Shown here: positions 50,866-59,965 of the stretch, piece after piece
How the letters are laid out: each line of letters begins with the position of its first letter
Numbering within the stretch: position 1 is the first letter of the stretch
Source: Microbacterium sp. EST19A
GTDB taxonomy: Bacteria > Actinomycetota > Actinomycetes > Actinomycetales > Microbacteriaceae
DNA: 64,000 bases
Direction of reading: 5' to 3'
Assembly (NCBI RefSeq): GCF_019969685.1
Contig: NZ_JAHXYZ010000002.1
Span: 1,178,001-1,242,000 of the forward strand
Notes under the pieces: generated by a model
What the model was told of the DNA's origin: nothing
Seen by the model: only the letters and a program-made list of their open reading frames with translations
The model's database searches: none
Position numbers and translations under genes: made by a program

Positions 50866-52781
50866 CAGTTTTCCAGTTGTGGCGTGCGGGCGCGGGCGGC
50901 GCGCAGGCCGTTGAGGATCACGATGACTTCCGCGACCTCGTGGACCAGGACGACGGCCGCGAGTCCCAGGACGCCGAAGAGCGCGAGCGGGAGCAGGGCG
51001 GTGATGATCAGCAGCGACAGGATGATGTTCTGGTTGATGATCCGTCGACCGCGGCGGGCGTGGTCGAATGCCCGCGGGATGAGGCGCAGATCATGGCCGG
51101 TGAAGGCCACGTCGGCGGATTCGATTGCTGCGTCGGAGCCTGTCGCGCCCATCGCGATGCCGATGTCTGCGCTAGCGAGGGCCGGGGCATCGTTGATGCC
51201 GTCGCCGATCATCGCGACCGGTCCTGCCTTCGACAGTTCTGCAATCGCGGTCGCCTTGTCCTCCGGGCGCAGCTCCGCTCGCACGTCGCTGATCCCGGCC
51301 TGCGCAGCCAGTGCACGAGCGGTACGGGCGTTGTCGCCGGTGAGCATAGTCACGCCGACGCCCTGGCCGGTGAGTGTCCGGACTACGTCAGGGACTTCAG
51401 GGCGCAGCTCGTCACGGACGCCGATCGCGGCGACCGGTGACCCGTCGCGGTGCACGATGACGACGGTCATGCCCTGCTCTTCCAGCGATGCGACCCGCTC
51501 GACGAGGTCGCCGGCGTCCAGCCAGCGGGGGCTGCCGACGGTGATTGTCGATCCGTCGACGGTGCCGTCGATGCCGTGGCCGGCCTGCTCGGTCACATCT
51601 GCAGCTGCCGGTATCCCCGAGGCTGCGGCGGTGATTGCTGAGGCAAGAGGATGTGTGCTGTGCTGCTCCAGGGCGGCCGCCCAGGCCAGCGCCTGGACCT
51701 CGGTTACACCGTTCGTGGTCAGCACGGCGGTGACCGCAGGTTCGTTGCGGGTGAGGGTGCCGGTCTTGTCGACGGCAACGTGGCGGACCGTGCCGAAGCG
51801 CTCGAAGACGGCGCCGGACTTGATGATCACGCCGAACTTGCTCGCCGCACCGATCGCCGCGACGACCGTCAGGGGCACCGAGATCGCCAGCGCACACGGA
51901 GAAGCGGCGACCAGCACGACGAGCGCGCGGGTGATCCACACCTCGGGGTCGCCCAGCAGCGAACCGATGATCGCGACGAGCGCTGCGAGGATCAGCACGC
52001 CGGGCACCAGCGGGCGGGCGATCCTGTCCGCGAGACGAGCACGCTCGCCCTTCTCGGTCTGTGCTTTCTCTACCAGTTCGACGATCGTGGTGAGCGAGTT
52101 GTCGGTGCCCGCAGCCGTCGTTTCGACCTCCAGCGCGCCGGCGCTGTTGATCGCGCCGGCCGACACAACATCGCCAGGCTCGACCTCGACCGGGATCGAC
52201 TCCCCAGTGATCGCCGAGGTGTCCAGGCTGGAGCGACCGGAGCGGACGATCCCATCGGTTGCGATCCGCTCGCCCGGGCGGACCACCATGACCTGACCGA
52301 CCATCAGCTCTCTCGCTTGCACCTGCACAGCGTTGCCGCCCTGCAGCACAGTCGCTGTTTCCGGGACGAGCTTCAGGAGCGCCCGTAGACCCCCGCGGGC
52401 CCGGTCCATCGCCTTGTCTTCGAGCGCCTCAGCGATCGAGTACAGGAACGCCAGAGCCGCGGCCTCCTCGACGTATCCGAGGATGACTGCACCGATGGCG
52501 CTGATGGTCATCAGCAGTCCGATGCCGAGCTTGCCCTTGAACAGCTTCCGTATCGCGCCAGGCGTGAACGTCGACGCACCCAGCAGCAGACCGGCCCAGA
52601 ACAGCACGAGCGCCGGAATCTCGAGGCCGGACCACTCGAGGATCAGGCCGACGAGGAACGCAACGCCGGAAAAGACCGGCACCATGATCCCGCGGTCCCT
52701 CCACCACGGCCGCTCAGCCTCTTCGTGTTCCTCTCCCGCCGGGGCGGCGGACTCGTGCTCGCAGCCGCACGCCGCGCTCAC
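50865..52781 (-). CDS. Cadmium/zinc/cobalt P1B-type ATPase (SPC subtype)
   Basis: The 638-residue pump has the actuator TGES (ITGESIPVEVE), ion site SPC (VAASPCALAISVP), phosphorylation site DKTGTLT, HP locus STHPLASAI and hinge IGDGINDAPALASADIG. It lacks an HMA domain; the N terminus has CGCEHE and Glu-rich sequence. SPC instead of CPC is the P1B-4 mark (CoaT/CtpD), associated with Co(II), Cd(II) or Zn(II). Regulation by the CmtR-like gene that overlaps it suggests Cd/Pb. Confidence 0.93.
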   Translation of the reverse strand: MSAACGCEHESAAPAGEEHEEAERPWWRDRGIMVPVFSGVAFLVGLILEWSGLEIPALVLFWAGLLLGASTFTPGAIRKLFKGKLGIGLLMTISAIGAVILGYVEEAAALAFLYSIAEALEDKAMDRARGGLRALLKLVPETATVLQGGNAVQVQARELMVGQVMVVRPGERIATDGIVRSGRSSLDTSAITGESIPVEVEPGDVVSAGAINSAGALEVETTAAGTDNSLTTIVELVEKAQTEKGERARLADRIARPLVPGVLILAALVAIIGSLLGDPEVWITRALVVLVAASPCALAISVPLTVVAAIGAASKFGVIIKSGAVFERFGTVRHVAVDKTGTLTRNEPAVTAVLTTNGVTEVQALAWAAALEQHSTHPLASAITAAASGIPAAADVTEQAGHGIDGTVDGSTITVGSPRWLDAGDLVERVASLEEQGMTVVIVHRDGSPVAAIGVRDELRPEVPDVVRTLTGQGVGVTMLTGDNARTARALAAQAGISDVRAELRPEDKATAIAELSKAGPVAMIGDGINDAPALASADIGIAMGATGSDAAIESADVAFTGHDLRLIPRAFDHARRGRRIINQNIILSLLIITALLPLALFGVLGLAAVVLVHEVAEVIVILNGLRAARARTPQLEN

Positions 52782-53137
52782 GCGTCAGCCTCTGCTCCGC
52801 AGCAGCCCGGCACCGTGCAGGCCGAGTCCACACACGGCGCGTGCTCGTCCACAGCCAGCGTCACATCCACAAGCGCGAGGAGGGCCGCGGCGAGATGAGG
52901 GTCGGCGATCTCGTAGCGGGTTTGCCGGCCCTCAGGCTCGGCGACAACGATCCCGCAGTCACGCAGGCAGGTGAGATGGTTCGACACGTTGGAGCGCGTC
53001 AGCTCTAGCTCACGGGAAAGGACTGCGGGGTAGCTCGGGCCACCGAGCAGAGTCATGAGAATCCGAGAACGCGTAGGATCAGCCATGGCGCGGCCGAGCC
53101 GGTTCATGACGTCGAGACGAGAAGCAATGGTCAGCAT
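52778..53137 (-). CDS. cmtR: ArsR/SmtB-family repressor, CmtR type
   Basis: The 119-residue repressor has SNVSNHLTCLRDCGIVVAE (C-x3-C in the recognition helix) and the C-terminal CVDSACTVPGCCG, together the CmtR-type Cd(II)/Pb(II) site. It is the first gene of the ATPase-cadD-lspA-acr3 operon and overlaps the ATPase start by 4 bases. TATAGT on the minus strand just upstream is a likely -10, and TTCAG nearby resembles the half-site before the other cmtR. Confidence 0.92.
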   Translation of the reverse strand: MLTIASRLDVMNRLGRAMADPTRSRILMTLLGGPSYPAVLSRELELTRSNVSNHLTCLRDCGIVVAEPEGRQTRYEIADPHLAAALLALVDVTLAVDEHAPCVDSACTVPGCCGAEADA

Positions 53138-53200
53138 AAGCTGAACTATACAGTCTCCGCTGACCTATTTCCTATGCGGTCAAGCCAATATCCTCAGGGC

Positions 53201-54271
53201 ATGGTCTTCGAGCCCGAAAGAACGCTGCCACCCAGAATGCACAGGCGAGCTCGACGCGTCTCTGACATGGGTCGTCTTGTGATTCCGGACGCGCTTCGCG
53301 GGTTCGCGATTGTCGCGATGCTCATCGCGCACGCGGCTCCTTTCGTGCCGAACGCACCGTGGGCGGCGCAATTCGTCACGGCGAACTTCAGTAGTGTCGC
53401 GTCGCCGCTCTTCGCTCTCGTCATGGGCATGTCGGCGGAGCTTGTGTGGCGACGCGGCGGCCCTGTGGGGGTGACGTTGCTGCAACAGGTTCTGCGTGGC
53501 CTGTTCCTCATCGTCCTGGGCGTTTGGATGGCCACGTGGGGCTCCTGGCTGGCGGTCATCCTCAGCTACCTCGGACTGCTCATCATCATCGGCGCGCCCC
53601 TTCTACTCCTGCGCACCCCGGTCGTGATCGCCGCGACAGCGGTTCTCTTGCTAGCCAGTCAGCCACTGCTGAGCGTCGCACGCACCTGGATTTGGGTTTA
53701 CACCGCGCCACCGCCCGTACGTGAGGTCATGACCTGGATGTTCCTGGGCCCTCAGTATCGGGTGGTCAACCTGTTACCGATGTTCCTCATCGGCGCCCTG
53801 TTGATCCGTCACGGCTTGAAACGCGACCGCTTGTTGTGGATCATGGCGGCTGTGGCGCCGTTGGCGTATCTTGCCTGGGGCTTCGGGCAGCGCTTCGGCA
53901 CGGTGCTGTCCGGGGACTACCTGGACTCTCTGAGAGATATTGGCCTGGTGTTCGCCGTCTACGTGTGCGTTGTACTCGGGGCTACGGTGCGACGGGAGCA
54001 TGCAGAGCGTTTTTGGAGCGCCGTCTTTGTTCCCCTGTGCGCGTGCGGTCAGGTGGCGCTGTCCTTGTACTTGCTGCACGGCGGTCTCATCGCACTCTGG
54101 AGTAACGCGTATGGCCGCCCTGCCGAGAACTTCTATTTGGGCTGGCTGGTGATCGTTCCGGGCATGATTGTGGTGGGTTGGCTGTGGTGGCGGTTCGTCG
54201 GGACTGGCCCCGTTGAATGGGTTATGGGCTGGCTCAGCGGACGTCCCAAGACCTCTTTGTTTCGCCGGTAG
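53201..54271 (+). CDS. Heparan-glucosaminide N-acetyltransferase/DUF418-like membrane protein
   Basis: The 356-residue protein has about ten membrane helices and starts its conserved part with RLVIPDALRGFAIVAMLIAHAAPFVPNAPW, as in acyltransferase-like DUF1624/DUF418 proteins that transfer acyl groups to surface sugars. LCACGQVALSLYLLHGGLIAL matches the last conserved block. No metal-binding motif is seen, so its role in the island is unclear. I use ATG 53201; ATG 53267 (MGRLVIPDALRG) is also plausible. Confidence 0.75.
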   Translation: MVFEPERTLPPRMHRRARRVSDMGRLVIPDALRGFAIVAMLIAHAAPFVPNAPWAAQFVTANFSSVASPLFALVMGMSAELVWRRGGPVGVTLLQQVLRGLFLIVLGVWMATWGSWLAVILSYLGLLIIIGAPLLLLRTPVVIAATAVLLLASQPLLSVARTWIWVYTAPPPVREVMTWMFLGPQYRVVNLLPMFLIGALLIRHGLKRDRLLWIMAAVAPLAYLAWGFGQRFGTVLSGDYLDSLRDIGLVFAVYVCVVLGATVRREHAERFWSAVFVPLCACGQVALSLYLLHGGLIALWSNAYGRPAENFYLGWLVIVPGMIVVGWLWWRFVGTGPVEWVMGWLSGRPKTSLFRR

Positions 54272-54337
54272 AACGGGCGCGTGGCTCTCGGGTTCGCAAA
54301 GAATATCGATTGGTGGGGCTGGTACCATCCTGAGGTC

Positions 54338-54811
54338 ATGGTCGTCCACGGTCGCACTCGCAACTGCGCCAGCCGCGCCGACGGTTTCCTGATAACGAAG
54401 ATCATTACAGCCCTCGGACTGGCGCTTCTTCTCGTTGTCGGAGCATGGCCGGGCGGCCATCGTGACGCGACGGACGCGACTCCGTATCTGAGCACGACAT
54501 CCTCGTCGTCACTAGGGACGCCTTCTGCTGGCCATGTCTCGGCGGGTTCGGGTGAAAGCGATGTCGGCGCGACCGCCGAACAATTCCTGGCCGGGGATGC
54601 CGCCAATGACATCGTGATCGGTGTTGCCGGGTGCCTCTTGGGTATCATCTGCTGCTTCTTGGTGCTCATCGTCACGCGGACCTTCCTCCGGCACGTCCCC
54701 TCTTCTCACATTCGCGAACGTTTGCCGCGCGCACCATCAATGGCGGCCCTGACGGGGCGCCTGTTCGCACTGCCTCCTTCTCTCACACAGCTTTCTCTGT
54801 CGCGGACCTGA
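54338..54811 (+). CDS. Second DUF6153-like small membrane protein
   Basis: The 157-residue protein has an N-terminal helix (LITKIITALGLALLLVVGAW), a Ser/Thr/Gly-rich loop with few His, a second helix rich in Cys (DIVIGVAGCLLGIICCFLVLIV) and the tail PSLTQLSLSRT. The two-helix layout and tail match the protein at 41424-41885, but the His-rich metal loop is missing. It starts at ATG 54338 behind CTGAGGTC. Confidence 0.6.
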   Translation: MVVHGRTRNCASRADGFLITKIITALGLALLLVVGAWPGGHRDATDATPYLSTTSSSSLGTPSAGHVSAGSGESDVGATAEQFLAGDAANDIVIGVAGCLLGIICCFLVLIVTRTFLRHVPSSHIRERLPRAPSMAALTGRLFALPPSLTQLSLSRT

Positions 54812-54882
54812 CCCTGGCGGCGCCATCTTTTCGATGGCGCTCCACTGGTCGTCCTCGTTCGTTGTGTGTGTTTGGAGTGTCT

Positions 54883-55548
54883 ATGAAATCTTCCGTGAAA
54901 GCGGTACTTGTCACCGTGGCTCTCGCCGTGGTGTTGCTGGTCGTCGCGCTGGTCTTCGTCCTGATCAATCAGAATCAAGCTGCCGCACCCGAGACGGGGA
55001 CCGCTGACGGTCCACAAGTCGTCCGTGAGAACTCGCACGTCCTCGATGACGGAGGAGAAGGGGCGGTGACGGTTGTCGAATTCCTCGATTTCGAGTGCGA
55101 GGCCTGCGGTGCTTTCTATCCCCTCGTCGAGGATCTCCGCGGCAAGTTCGATGGCGAGATCACCTACGTGATCCGCTACTTCCCGCTGCCGGGTCACCTC
55201 AACTCAAAGAACGCCGCAATCGCTGCCGAAGCCGCAGCGCAGCAGGGGCGGCTCGAGGACATGTATCACCGCCTGTTCGAAACGCAGCCTCAATGGGGTG
55301 AGGCTCAAGAGTCTCGTGCGGACCTGTTCCGGGGGTTTGCGGAAGAACTCGGATTGGACATGGCCGCGTTCGATGATGCGGTCGCTGATCCGGCGACAGC
55401 AGAACGGGTCCAATTCGATCTCGACGAGGGTGAGCAGCTCGGTGTCAGCAGTACCCCCTCGTTCTTCATCGATGGGGAGCCTGTCGTACTGGAGACGTGG
55501 ACTGACCTGGAAGACAGCATTGAAGCCGCGGTGAACGGTGCTGAATGA
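54883..55548 (+). CDS. DsbA-family membrane-anchored thiol oxidoreductase
   Basis: The 221-residue protein has one N-terminal membrane helix (KAVLVTVALAVVLLVVALVFVLINQ) and an extracytoplasmic thioredoxin fold with an inserted helical domain. The active site is CEAC in FLDFECEACGAFYP, with the cis-Pro loop VSSTPSFFIDG. It forms or shuffles disulfides, or reduces copper-site thiols. TTGGAGTG precedes ATG 54883. It heads the long overlapping gene chain that continues to the end of the window. Confidence 0.9.
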   Translation: MKSSVKAVLVTVALAVVLLVVALVFVLINQNQAAAPETGTADGPQVVRENSHVLDDGGEGAVTVVEFLDFECEACGAFYPLVEDLRGKFDGEITYVIRYFPLPGHLNSKNAAIAAEAAAQQGRLEDMYHRLFETQPQWGEAQESRADLFRGFAEELGLDMAAFDDAVADPATAERVQFDLDEGEQLGVSSTPSFFIDGEPVVLETWTDLEDSIEAAVNGAE

Positions 55549-56534
55549 TGGCGCATTCGCTATCGCATCGTCGCGTCATCATCGTTGGCGCCGGGCACTC
55601 CGGATTGGCGACAGCCGCCGCGCTCAGGTCCTCCGGGCTTGAGCCCCAGAAAGACTTCGTGATCATCGATTCTGCACCCCCCGGTCGACGAAGCTGGGCC
55701 ACGCGGCGGCAGTCGATGAAACTACGCAGTGCGGCACGCCACAGTGTCGTCCGCGGGTTCCCTTTCCCGGGCGATGAAGATCGTTATCCGAGTGCGGATG
55801 AGATGTCCGACTACCTGTCTTCGGTGGAGAAAGCCATCGGTGTGAAGACCGTGTGGAGCACCCGAGCTCTTGGAGTCAACCGGTTGGGCGACGGATCCAC
55901 GCTGCATCTGTCGACCTCCGCCGGGGAAGTGCAAACCCGAAATGTGGTCTGCGCAACGGGAGCTGCCGCCGTGCCGCGCATACCGGGATGGCGCCAGGAA
56001 CTGGCAGTACCCGGTGTTGTGCTGCATTCCAGCCAGTATCTCTACCCCGCGCAGATACCCCCCGGCCCCGTGTTGATCGTTGGCGGCGGATACAGCGGAG
56101 TAGAGATTGCTGAAGAACTCGCGTCCTCCCACGACGTCACCCTCGCGACTCGAGCCGAACCAGCACGGATATCGGAGCGGTCCGTCTGGTCAAGGCTGCG
56201 GCGTAAGGGTCCGATGTCCGAGGTACGCCACCGCGTAGCTTCGACGGACGTCACTCATGCCGCCGCCGTAGCGGAGATTCACGGAGACACCGTGATGTTC
56301 GCCGATGGGGCGTCCATGAAGCCGCATTCCGTGATCCTTGCGACCGGATACAGGCCGGCAGACACATGGCTGCCCGATTCGGAGCCGCCCGGGCAGCCAT
56401 TGCACGTCAGTGCACGCATCCCCGGGCTGTTCACTGTTGGCATGCCGCGATACTCCCGCGCGGACGCTGACACCCTCGCTGGGACGAGTCGCGATGCGGC
56501 GACCGTCGCCCGGCTCATCGTTGGACGGCCGTAA
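55545..56534 (+). CDS. FAD-dependent NAD(P)H oxidoreductase
   Basis: The 329-residue flavoprotein has the FAD site VIIVGAGHSGLATAAALRSSG, the NAD(P) site VLIVGGGYSGVEIAEELASSHDV and the ATGYRPADTWL motif of flavin monooxygenase-like oxidoreductases. It is shorter than true FMOs. Its ATG overlaps the DsbA stop by 4 bases. It may supply electrons to the thiol or copper chemistry of the operon. Confidence 0.87.
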   Translation: MMAHSLSHRRVIIVGAGHSGLATAAALRSSGLEPQKDFVIIDSAPPGRRSWATRRQSMKLRSAARHSVVRGFPFPGDEDRYPSADEMSDYLSSVEKAIGVKTVWSTRALGVNRLGDGSTLHLSTSAGEVQTRNVVCATGAAAVPRIPGWRQELAVPGVVLHSSQYLYPAQIPPGPVLIVGGGYSGVEIAEELASSHDVTLATRAEPARISERSVWSRLRRKGPMSEVRHRVASTDVTHAAAVAEIHGDTVMFADGASMKPHSVILATGYRPADTWLPDSEPPGQPLHVSARIPGLFTVGMPRYSRADADTLAGTSRDAATVARLIVGRP

Positions 56535-56543
56535 AGGAGCACC

Positions 56544-57458
56544 ATGACAGAAACAGGGCACAGTCACGGTATTGGTGACGCCACTCCCCGCAATCGCCTG
56601 GTCATCGCGTTCGCGATCACCTCCTCGGTCTTCATCGTCGAAGTGATCGGCGCGATCATCACAGGCAGCCTCGCACTGCTCGTTGATGCGGCGCACATGC
56701 TCACCGATGTCATCGGGTTGGCGATGGCCGTCACCGCTGCGCATCTGATGAACCGTCCCCCGACTCCCAAATACACCTTCGGTCTTCAACGCACGGAGGT
56801 GCTCGGTGCGCTCGCTCAAGCAGCTCTGCTGCTCGGAGTGGGCATCTTCGCGCTTGTGGAAGGCGTACGGCGGCTGTTCGAGCCCCCTGAGATCGCTTCG
56901 GGGAGTCTGCTGTTCTTCGGCATCGTCGGTCTCGTCGCCAACATCGCCTCCATGCTCGTATTGTTCAGCGGCCGCGGACGCAATCTCAACATGCGCGCCG
57001 CGTTCCTCGAGGTCGTCAACGATGCCCTCGGTTCCGTCGGCGTCATCGCCAGCGCCATCCTCATCGCCGTTTTCGGTTGGTATCAGGCGGACGCCGTCGC
57101 GGGCGTTCTGATCGCGCTGCTCATCATTCCCCGCACCCTCATCCTGTTGCGAGCATCCGGCCGAGTGTTGATGGAGTCCACACCTGCCGGCCTCGACCTC
57201 GAGGACGTCCGCCGCCACATCCTTGCCCTTCCGCACGTGGTCGCTGTGCACGACCTCCACGCGACCCAGGTCTCGACCGACCTCCCCACGCTCACCGCCC
57301 ACGTCGTGGTCGATGACACCGTCACGATGGAAGCTTCCGCCGCATTGCTGACATCACTTCAGCAATGCGTCAGCGAACATTTCGCCGTGAGCATCGAACA
57401 CTCCACTTTTCAGATCGAACCCGAATCCCACCCCGGAGAGCACGACACCCATGCATAA
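56544..57458 (+). CDS. czcD: Cation diffusion facilitator, CzcD type
   Basis: The 304-residue transporter has six helices with the HxxxD metal site (VDAAHMLTDVIGL and FLEVVNDALGSVGVI), a short His-containing N terminus (TETGHSHGIGD), and the C-terminal CDF domain (HILALPHVVAVHDLHATQVSTDLPTLTAHVVVDD). It exports Zn(II), Co(II) or Cd(II) by proton exchange. It lies 9 bases after the flavoprotein stop and overlaps copC by 8 bases. Confidence 0.93.
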   Translation: MTETGHSHGIGDATPRNRLVIAFAITSSVFIVEVIGAIITGSLALLVDAAHMLTDVIGLAMAVTAAHLMNRPPTPKYTFGLQRTEVLGALAQAALLLGVGIFALVEGVRRLFEPPEIASGSLLFFGIVGLVANIASMLVLFSGRGRNLNMRAAFLEVVNDALGSVGVIASAILIAVFGWYQADAVAGVLIALLIIPRTLILLRASGRVLMESTPAGLDLEDVRRHILALPHVVAVHDLHATQVSTDLPTLTAHVVVDDTVTMEASAALLTSLQQCVSEHFAVSIEHSTFQIEPESHPGEHDTHA

Positions 57459-58125
57459 ACGCCTCTCGGCACGCACCACTGCCGTCCTCACCACCCTGTT
57501 GTTGTCGGCATCCGTCGTACTTGGGACTGCATCTCCGGCCGCCGCTCATGACGACTTCGTTTCGTCGTACCCCACCGCCGACTCGACCATCAACGGCTCC
57601 CCCGACGAGATCTCTCTGATGTTCACCGGGACCCTCACCGGTGGTGACGACGCAACGGTCGTCGAGGTTATCGATGAAAGCGGAGCAAACGTCGCCGTCG
57701 ACCCGCCAACGGTGAGCGGTGACTCGATCACTCAACACCTCTCCCCCGACGCCGCAACCGGCATCTTCACCGTCCGCTGGAAGACCGTCTCCGCCGACGG
57801 ACACCCGATCAACGGGGAGTATGTGTACACGGTCACGCCCGCGATGGACACGGAACCCAGCACTCCGACCACAAGCCCCACCCCTGAAACCTCCCCAGAA
57901 AGCACGGAGGAGCCGGAACCGGCTCGACCCGCGCAAACATACGGTGGCACGGCATCCGGCGGCGGTGCTTTCGAACTGCTACCCCTGTTCTTCCTCTCGG
58001 GTCTGGCACTGATTCTGGGGATCGGCGTTGTGGGAGTGGTTATGGCCGGGCGCCGGCGTCACCAGCGCGACCGCGCCCAGGCCGCCAAGGATGCCGCAGC
58101 TACCGAGAAAGACGCCGATGCGTGA
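57451..58125 (+). CDS. copC: CopC-domain copper-binding protein with membrane anchor
   Basis: The 224-residue protein has a signal peptide (TTAVLTTLLLSASVVLGTASPAAA) cleaved before HDDFVSSYP, so the mature N terminus begins with the His that binds copper in CopC. The beta-barrel domain (about 34-130) shows VSADGHPINGEYVYTV with the second His. A Thr/Pro/Glu linker and a C-terminal helix (FELLPLFFLSGLALILGIGVVGVVM) anchor it. It overlaps the next gene by 8 bases. Confidence 0.9.
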   Translation: MHKRLSARTTAVLTTLLLSASVVLGTASPAAAHDDFVSSYPTADSTINGSPDEISLMFTGTLTGGDDATVVEVIDESGANVAVDPPTVSGDSITQHLSPDAATGIFTVRWKTVSADGHPINGEYVYTVTPAMDTEPSTPTTSPTPETSPESTEEPEPARPAQTYGGTASGGGAFELLPLFFLSGLALILGIGVVGVVMAGRRRHQRDRAQAAKDAAATEKDADA

Positions 58126-58657
58126 TCGAGTCCGCCGGTTGGCCGTGGTGCTCATCGTCACCGCCATCGTCATCCTGATCGACCAAAGCACCAAGACTCT
58201 GGCTCTGAACACGTTGCGGCAAGATGCGCGTACACCGCTGATCGGTGACTGGCTCGGTCTTCAACTGGCCTTCAACCCCGGGGCGATCTTCTCGCTCGGG
58301 GAAGGCTCCACATGGGTCATCACCGTCATCGGGGTCGCTGTCACCGCGGTCCTTATCGGTGCTGCCACCCGAGCCCGGAACGTGTGGTCGGCGGTTGGTT
58401 TCGGTTTCATCGTGGGCGGTGCGATCGGGAACCTCATCGACCGTTTATTCTCGCCTCCCGCGTTCGGGATCGGGCACGTCACCGACTTCCTCGCCTACGG
58501 GAACCTATTCATCGGCAACCTCGCCGATGTCGCTCTCGGCATCGGTGCCGTGTTCCTCATCGTCGCGGGTCTGCGCGCGAGCCGTCGCCGGCCAGACCCC
58601 GCGTCCCGCCCCGATCCCGTCGACCCTGTACCCGCCGAAGAAACGGTTCACCCATGA
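58118..58657 (+). CDS. lspA: Signal peptidase II, second copy
   Basis: The 179-residue protein has the canonical LspA motifs: DQSTKTLALNTL, GGAIGNLIDRLFSPPAFGIGHVTDFLAYGN and FIGNLADVALG, with both catalytic Asp. Unlike the copy at 49724 it has the standard GNLIDR. It lies between copC and an integral membrane gene, overlapping both. With Lnt 1.3 kb downstream it makes the operon self-sufficient for the last two steps of lipoprotein maturation. Confidence 0.92.
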   Translation: MRDRVRRLAVVLIVTAIVILIDQSTKTLALNTLRQDARTPLIGDWLGLQLAFNPGAIFSLGEGSTWVITVIGVAVTAVLIGAATRARNVWSAVGFGFIVGGAIGNLIDRLFSPPAFGIGHVTDFLAYGNLFIGNLADVALGIGAVFLIVAGLRASRRRPDPASRPDPVDPVPAEETVHP

Positions 58658-58989
58658 GTCCCAAAGAACGCGTCCCCTCCACGTACCAGCGGAACGCCCT
58701 GGCCCCCAGCCTCGTCGCCGCCGCGATCCTGTTCCTGGCCCCGGCGCTCTTTGAGGCGAACTGGGCACCCCTCGTCCTCTTCATCGCCTCAATCTTCGGG
58801 CTGATCGTCGCGTGGTTTGCGCTGCAGGCACGCCACTGGTGGTGGATCCCGGTGTTCCTCGCGATCGCCGTGCTCTGGAATCCGGTGATGCCCTTCCCCT
58901 TCTCCGGTGTCGTGTGGACCACAGCACAGCCCATCGCGGCCGTGGTGTTCCTGGCAGCCGGAGCGACGATCAAGGTGATCCGGAAGTGA
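58654..58989 (+). CDS. DUF6804-like membrane protein
   Basis: The 111-residue protein has four closely packed helices (LAPSLVAAAILFLAPALFEANWAPLVLFIASIFGLIVAWFALQARHWWWIPVFLAIAVLWNPVMPFPFSG). It resembles a family (DUF6804) of unknown function found in actinobacteria. It overlaps lspA by 4 bases and precedes ctaG by 25 bases. Confidence 0.75.
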   Translation: MSPKERVPSTYQRNALAPSLVAAAILFLAPALFEANWAPLVLFIASIFGLIVAWFALQARHWWWIPVFLAIAVLWNPVMPFPFSGVVWTTAQPIAAVVFLAAGATIKVIRK

Positions 58990-59014
58990 GCGGCGTGAGC
59001 TTCTTGACACGACC

Positions 59015-59965
59015 ATGCGCGTGAGCGGCGAGATCCCCAGCAGTCCCCCGTCTCTGCAGACATTCCTCGCACCGGCCGACATCCCGCTTCCGGTGCTACC
59101 CATCGTCGCGGGGATCCTCGCTGCGCTGTATCTCGTCGGAGCGATCCGATTGTGGACGCACGGGCGTCGTTGGCCCGTGTGGCGGACGGTCAGCTTCCTG
59201 CTTGGGTGCGTTCTCCTCGCGGCGGTCACCGGACTGGGCGTTGAAACCTACGGCCAGGCGCTGGTGTCCGTTTTCATGTTCCAGCAACTCACTCTGATGA
59301 TGATGGTGCCGCCGCTACTGGTCCTCGGCTCACCCGGAACCCTTCTACTGCGAGCAACGCCGCATCACGGAGCGGGACGGGTAGTCCTCACAGCGGCCCA
59401 CAGTGCTCTCCGAAGCCCGGCCGCGAGATGGGTACTCAGCCCGTGGGCCACTGTCCCGCTCTACCTGTTCGCGTTCTACGGTATCTACCTTGCGGGTGCT
59501 GCCGATGTCATCCTCACCGCGCCCGGGGGTCACGTCGCGCTCGAGGTCGGATTCCTCCTCGCCGGCATGCTGTTCACCATCCCCATCTTGTCCTCCGATC
59601 CTCTGCCGGTCAGGTTGGGTCATGGTGCGCGTGCACTGGACGTGTTTGCTGAAGCTGCGCTGCACGCGTTCTTCGGGGTGTTCCTCATGATGGCCAGTAC
59701 GATCCTGGTCGGCTCATTCGTCGCCCCCACAGAGGCGCTGGGCATCGATCCCCTCGCCGATCAGCAGCTAGCCGGTGCCCTGGCATGGTCCTACGGTGAA
59801 GCCCCGACCGTGCTGATGTTGATCTACGTGATGCATCGTTGGTTCCGCAGCGACACCGCTCGTGCTGCCGCGGCGGACCGGTACGCCGACCTGCACGGGA
59901 ACACCGACCTCGACACGTACAACGCCTACCTCAAAAAGCTGAGCTCTCATGACCGTGACCGCTGA
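59015..59965 (+). CDS. ctaG: CtaG-type cytochrome oxidase copper assembly protein
   Basis: The 316-residue protein has about seven helices and the caa3_CtaG domain: FMFQQLTLMMMVPPLLVLGSPGTLLLRATP, GHVALEVGFLLAGMLFTIPILSSDP and ALHAFFGVFLMMASTILV. CtaG proteins help load copper into cytochrome c oxidase or act as copper permeases. A second CtaG domain is encoded in the fusion at 62050. It overlaps lnt by 17 bases. Confidence 0.88.
   Translation: MRVSGEIPSSPPSLQTFLAPADIPLPVLPIVAGILAALYLVGAIRLWTHGRRWPVWRTVSFLLGCVLLAAVTGLGVETYGQALVSVFMFQQLTLMMMVPPLLVLGSPGTLLLRATPHHGAGRVVLTAAHSALRSPAARWVLSPWATVPLYLFAFYGIYLAGAADVILTAPGGHVALEVGFLLAGMLFTIPILSSDPLPVRLGHGARALDVFAEAALHAFFGVFLMMASTILVGSFVAPTEALGIDPLADQQLAGALAWSYGEAPTVLMLIYVMHRWFRSDTARAAAADRYADLHGNTDLDTYNAYLKKLSSHDRDR

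Noticed and set aside
56190..57302. 370-codon frame antisense to the CDF transporter gene
   Set aside because: It mirrors the codons of a well-supported transporter and has no recognisable motif.
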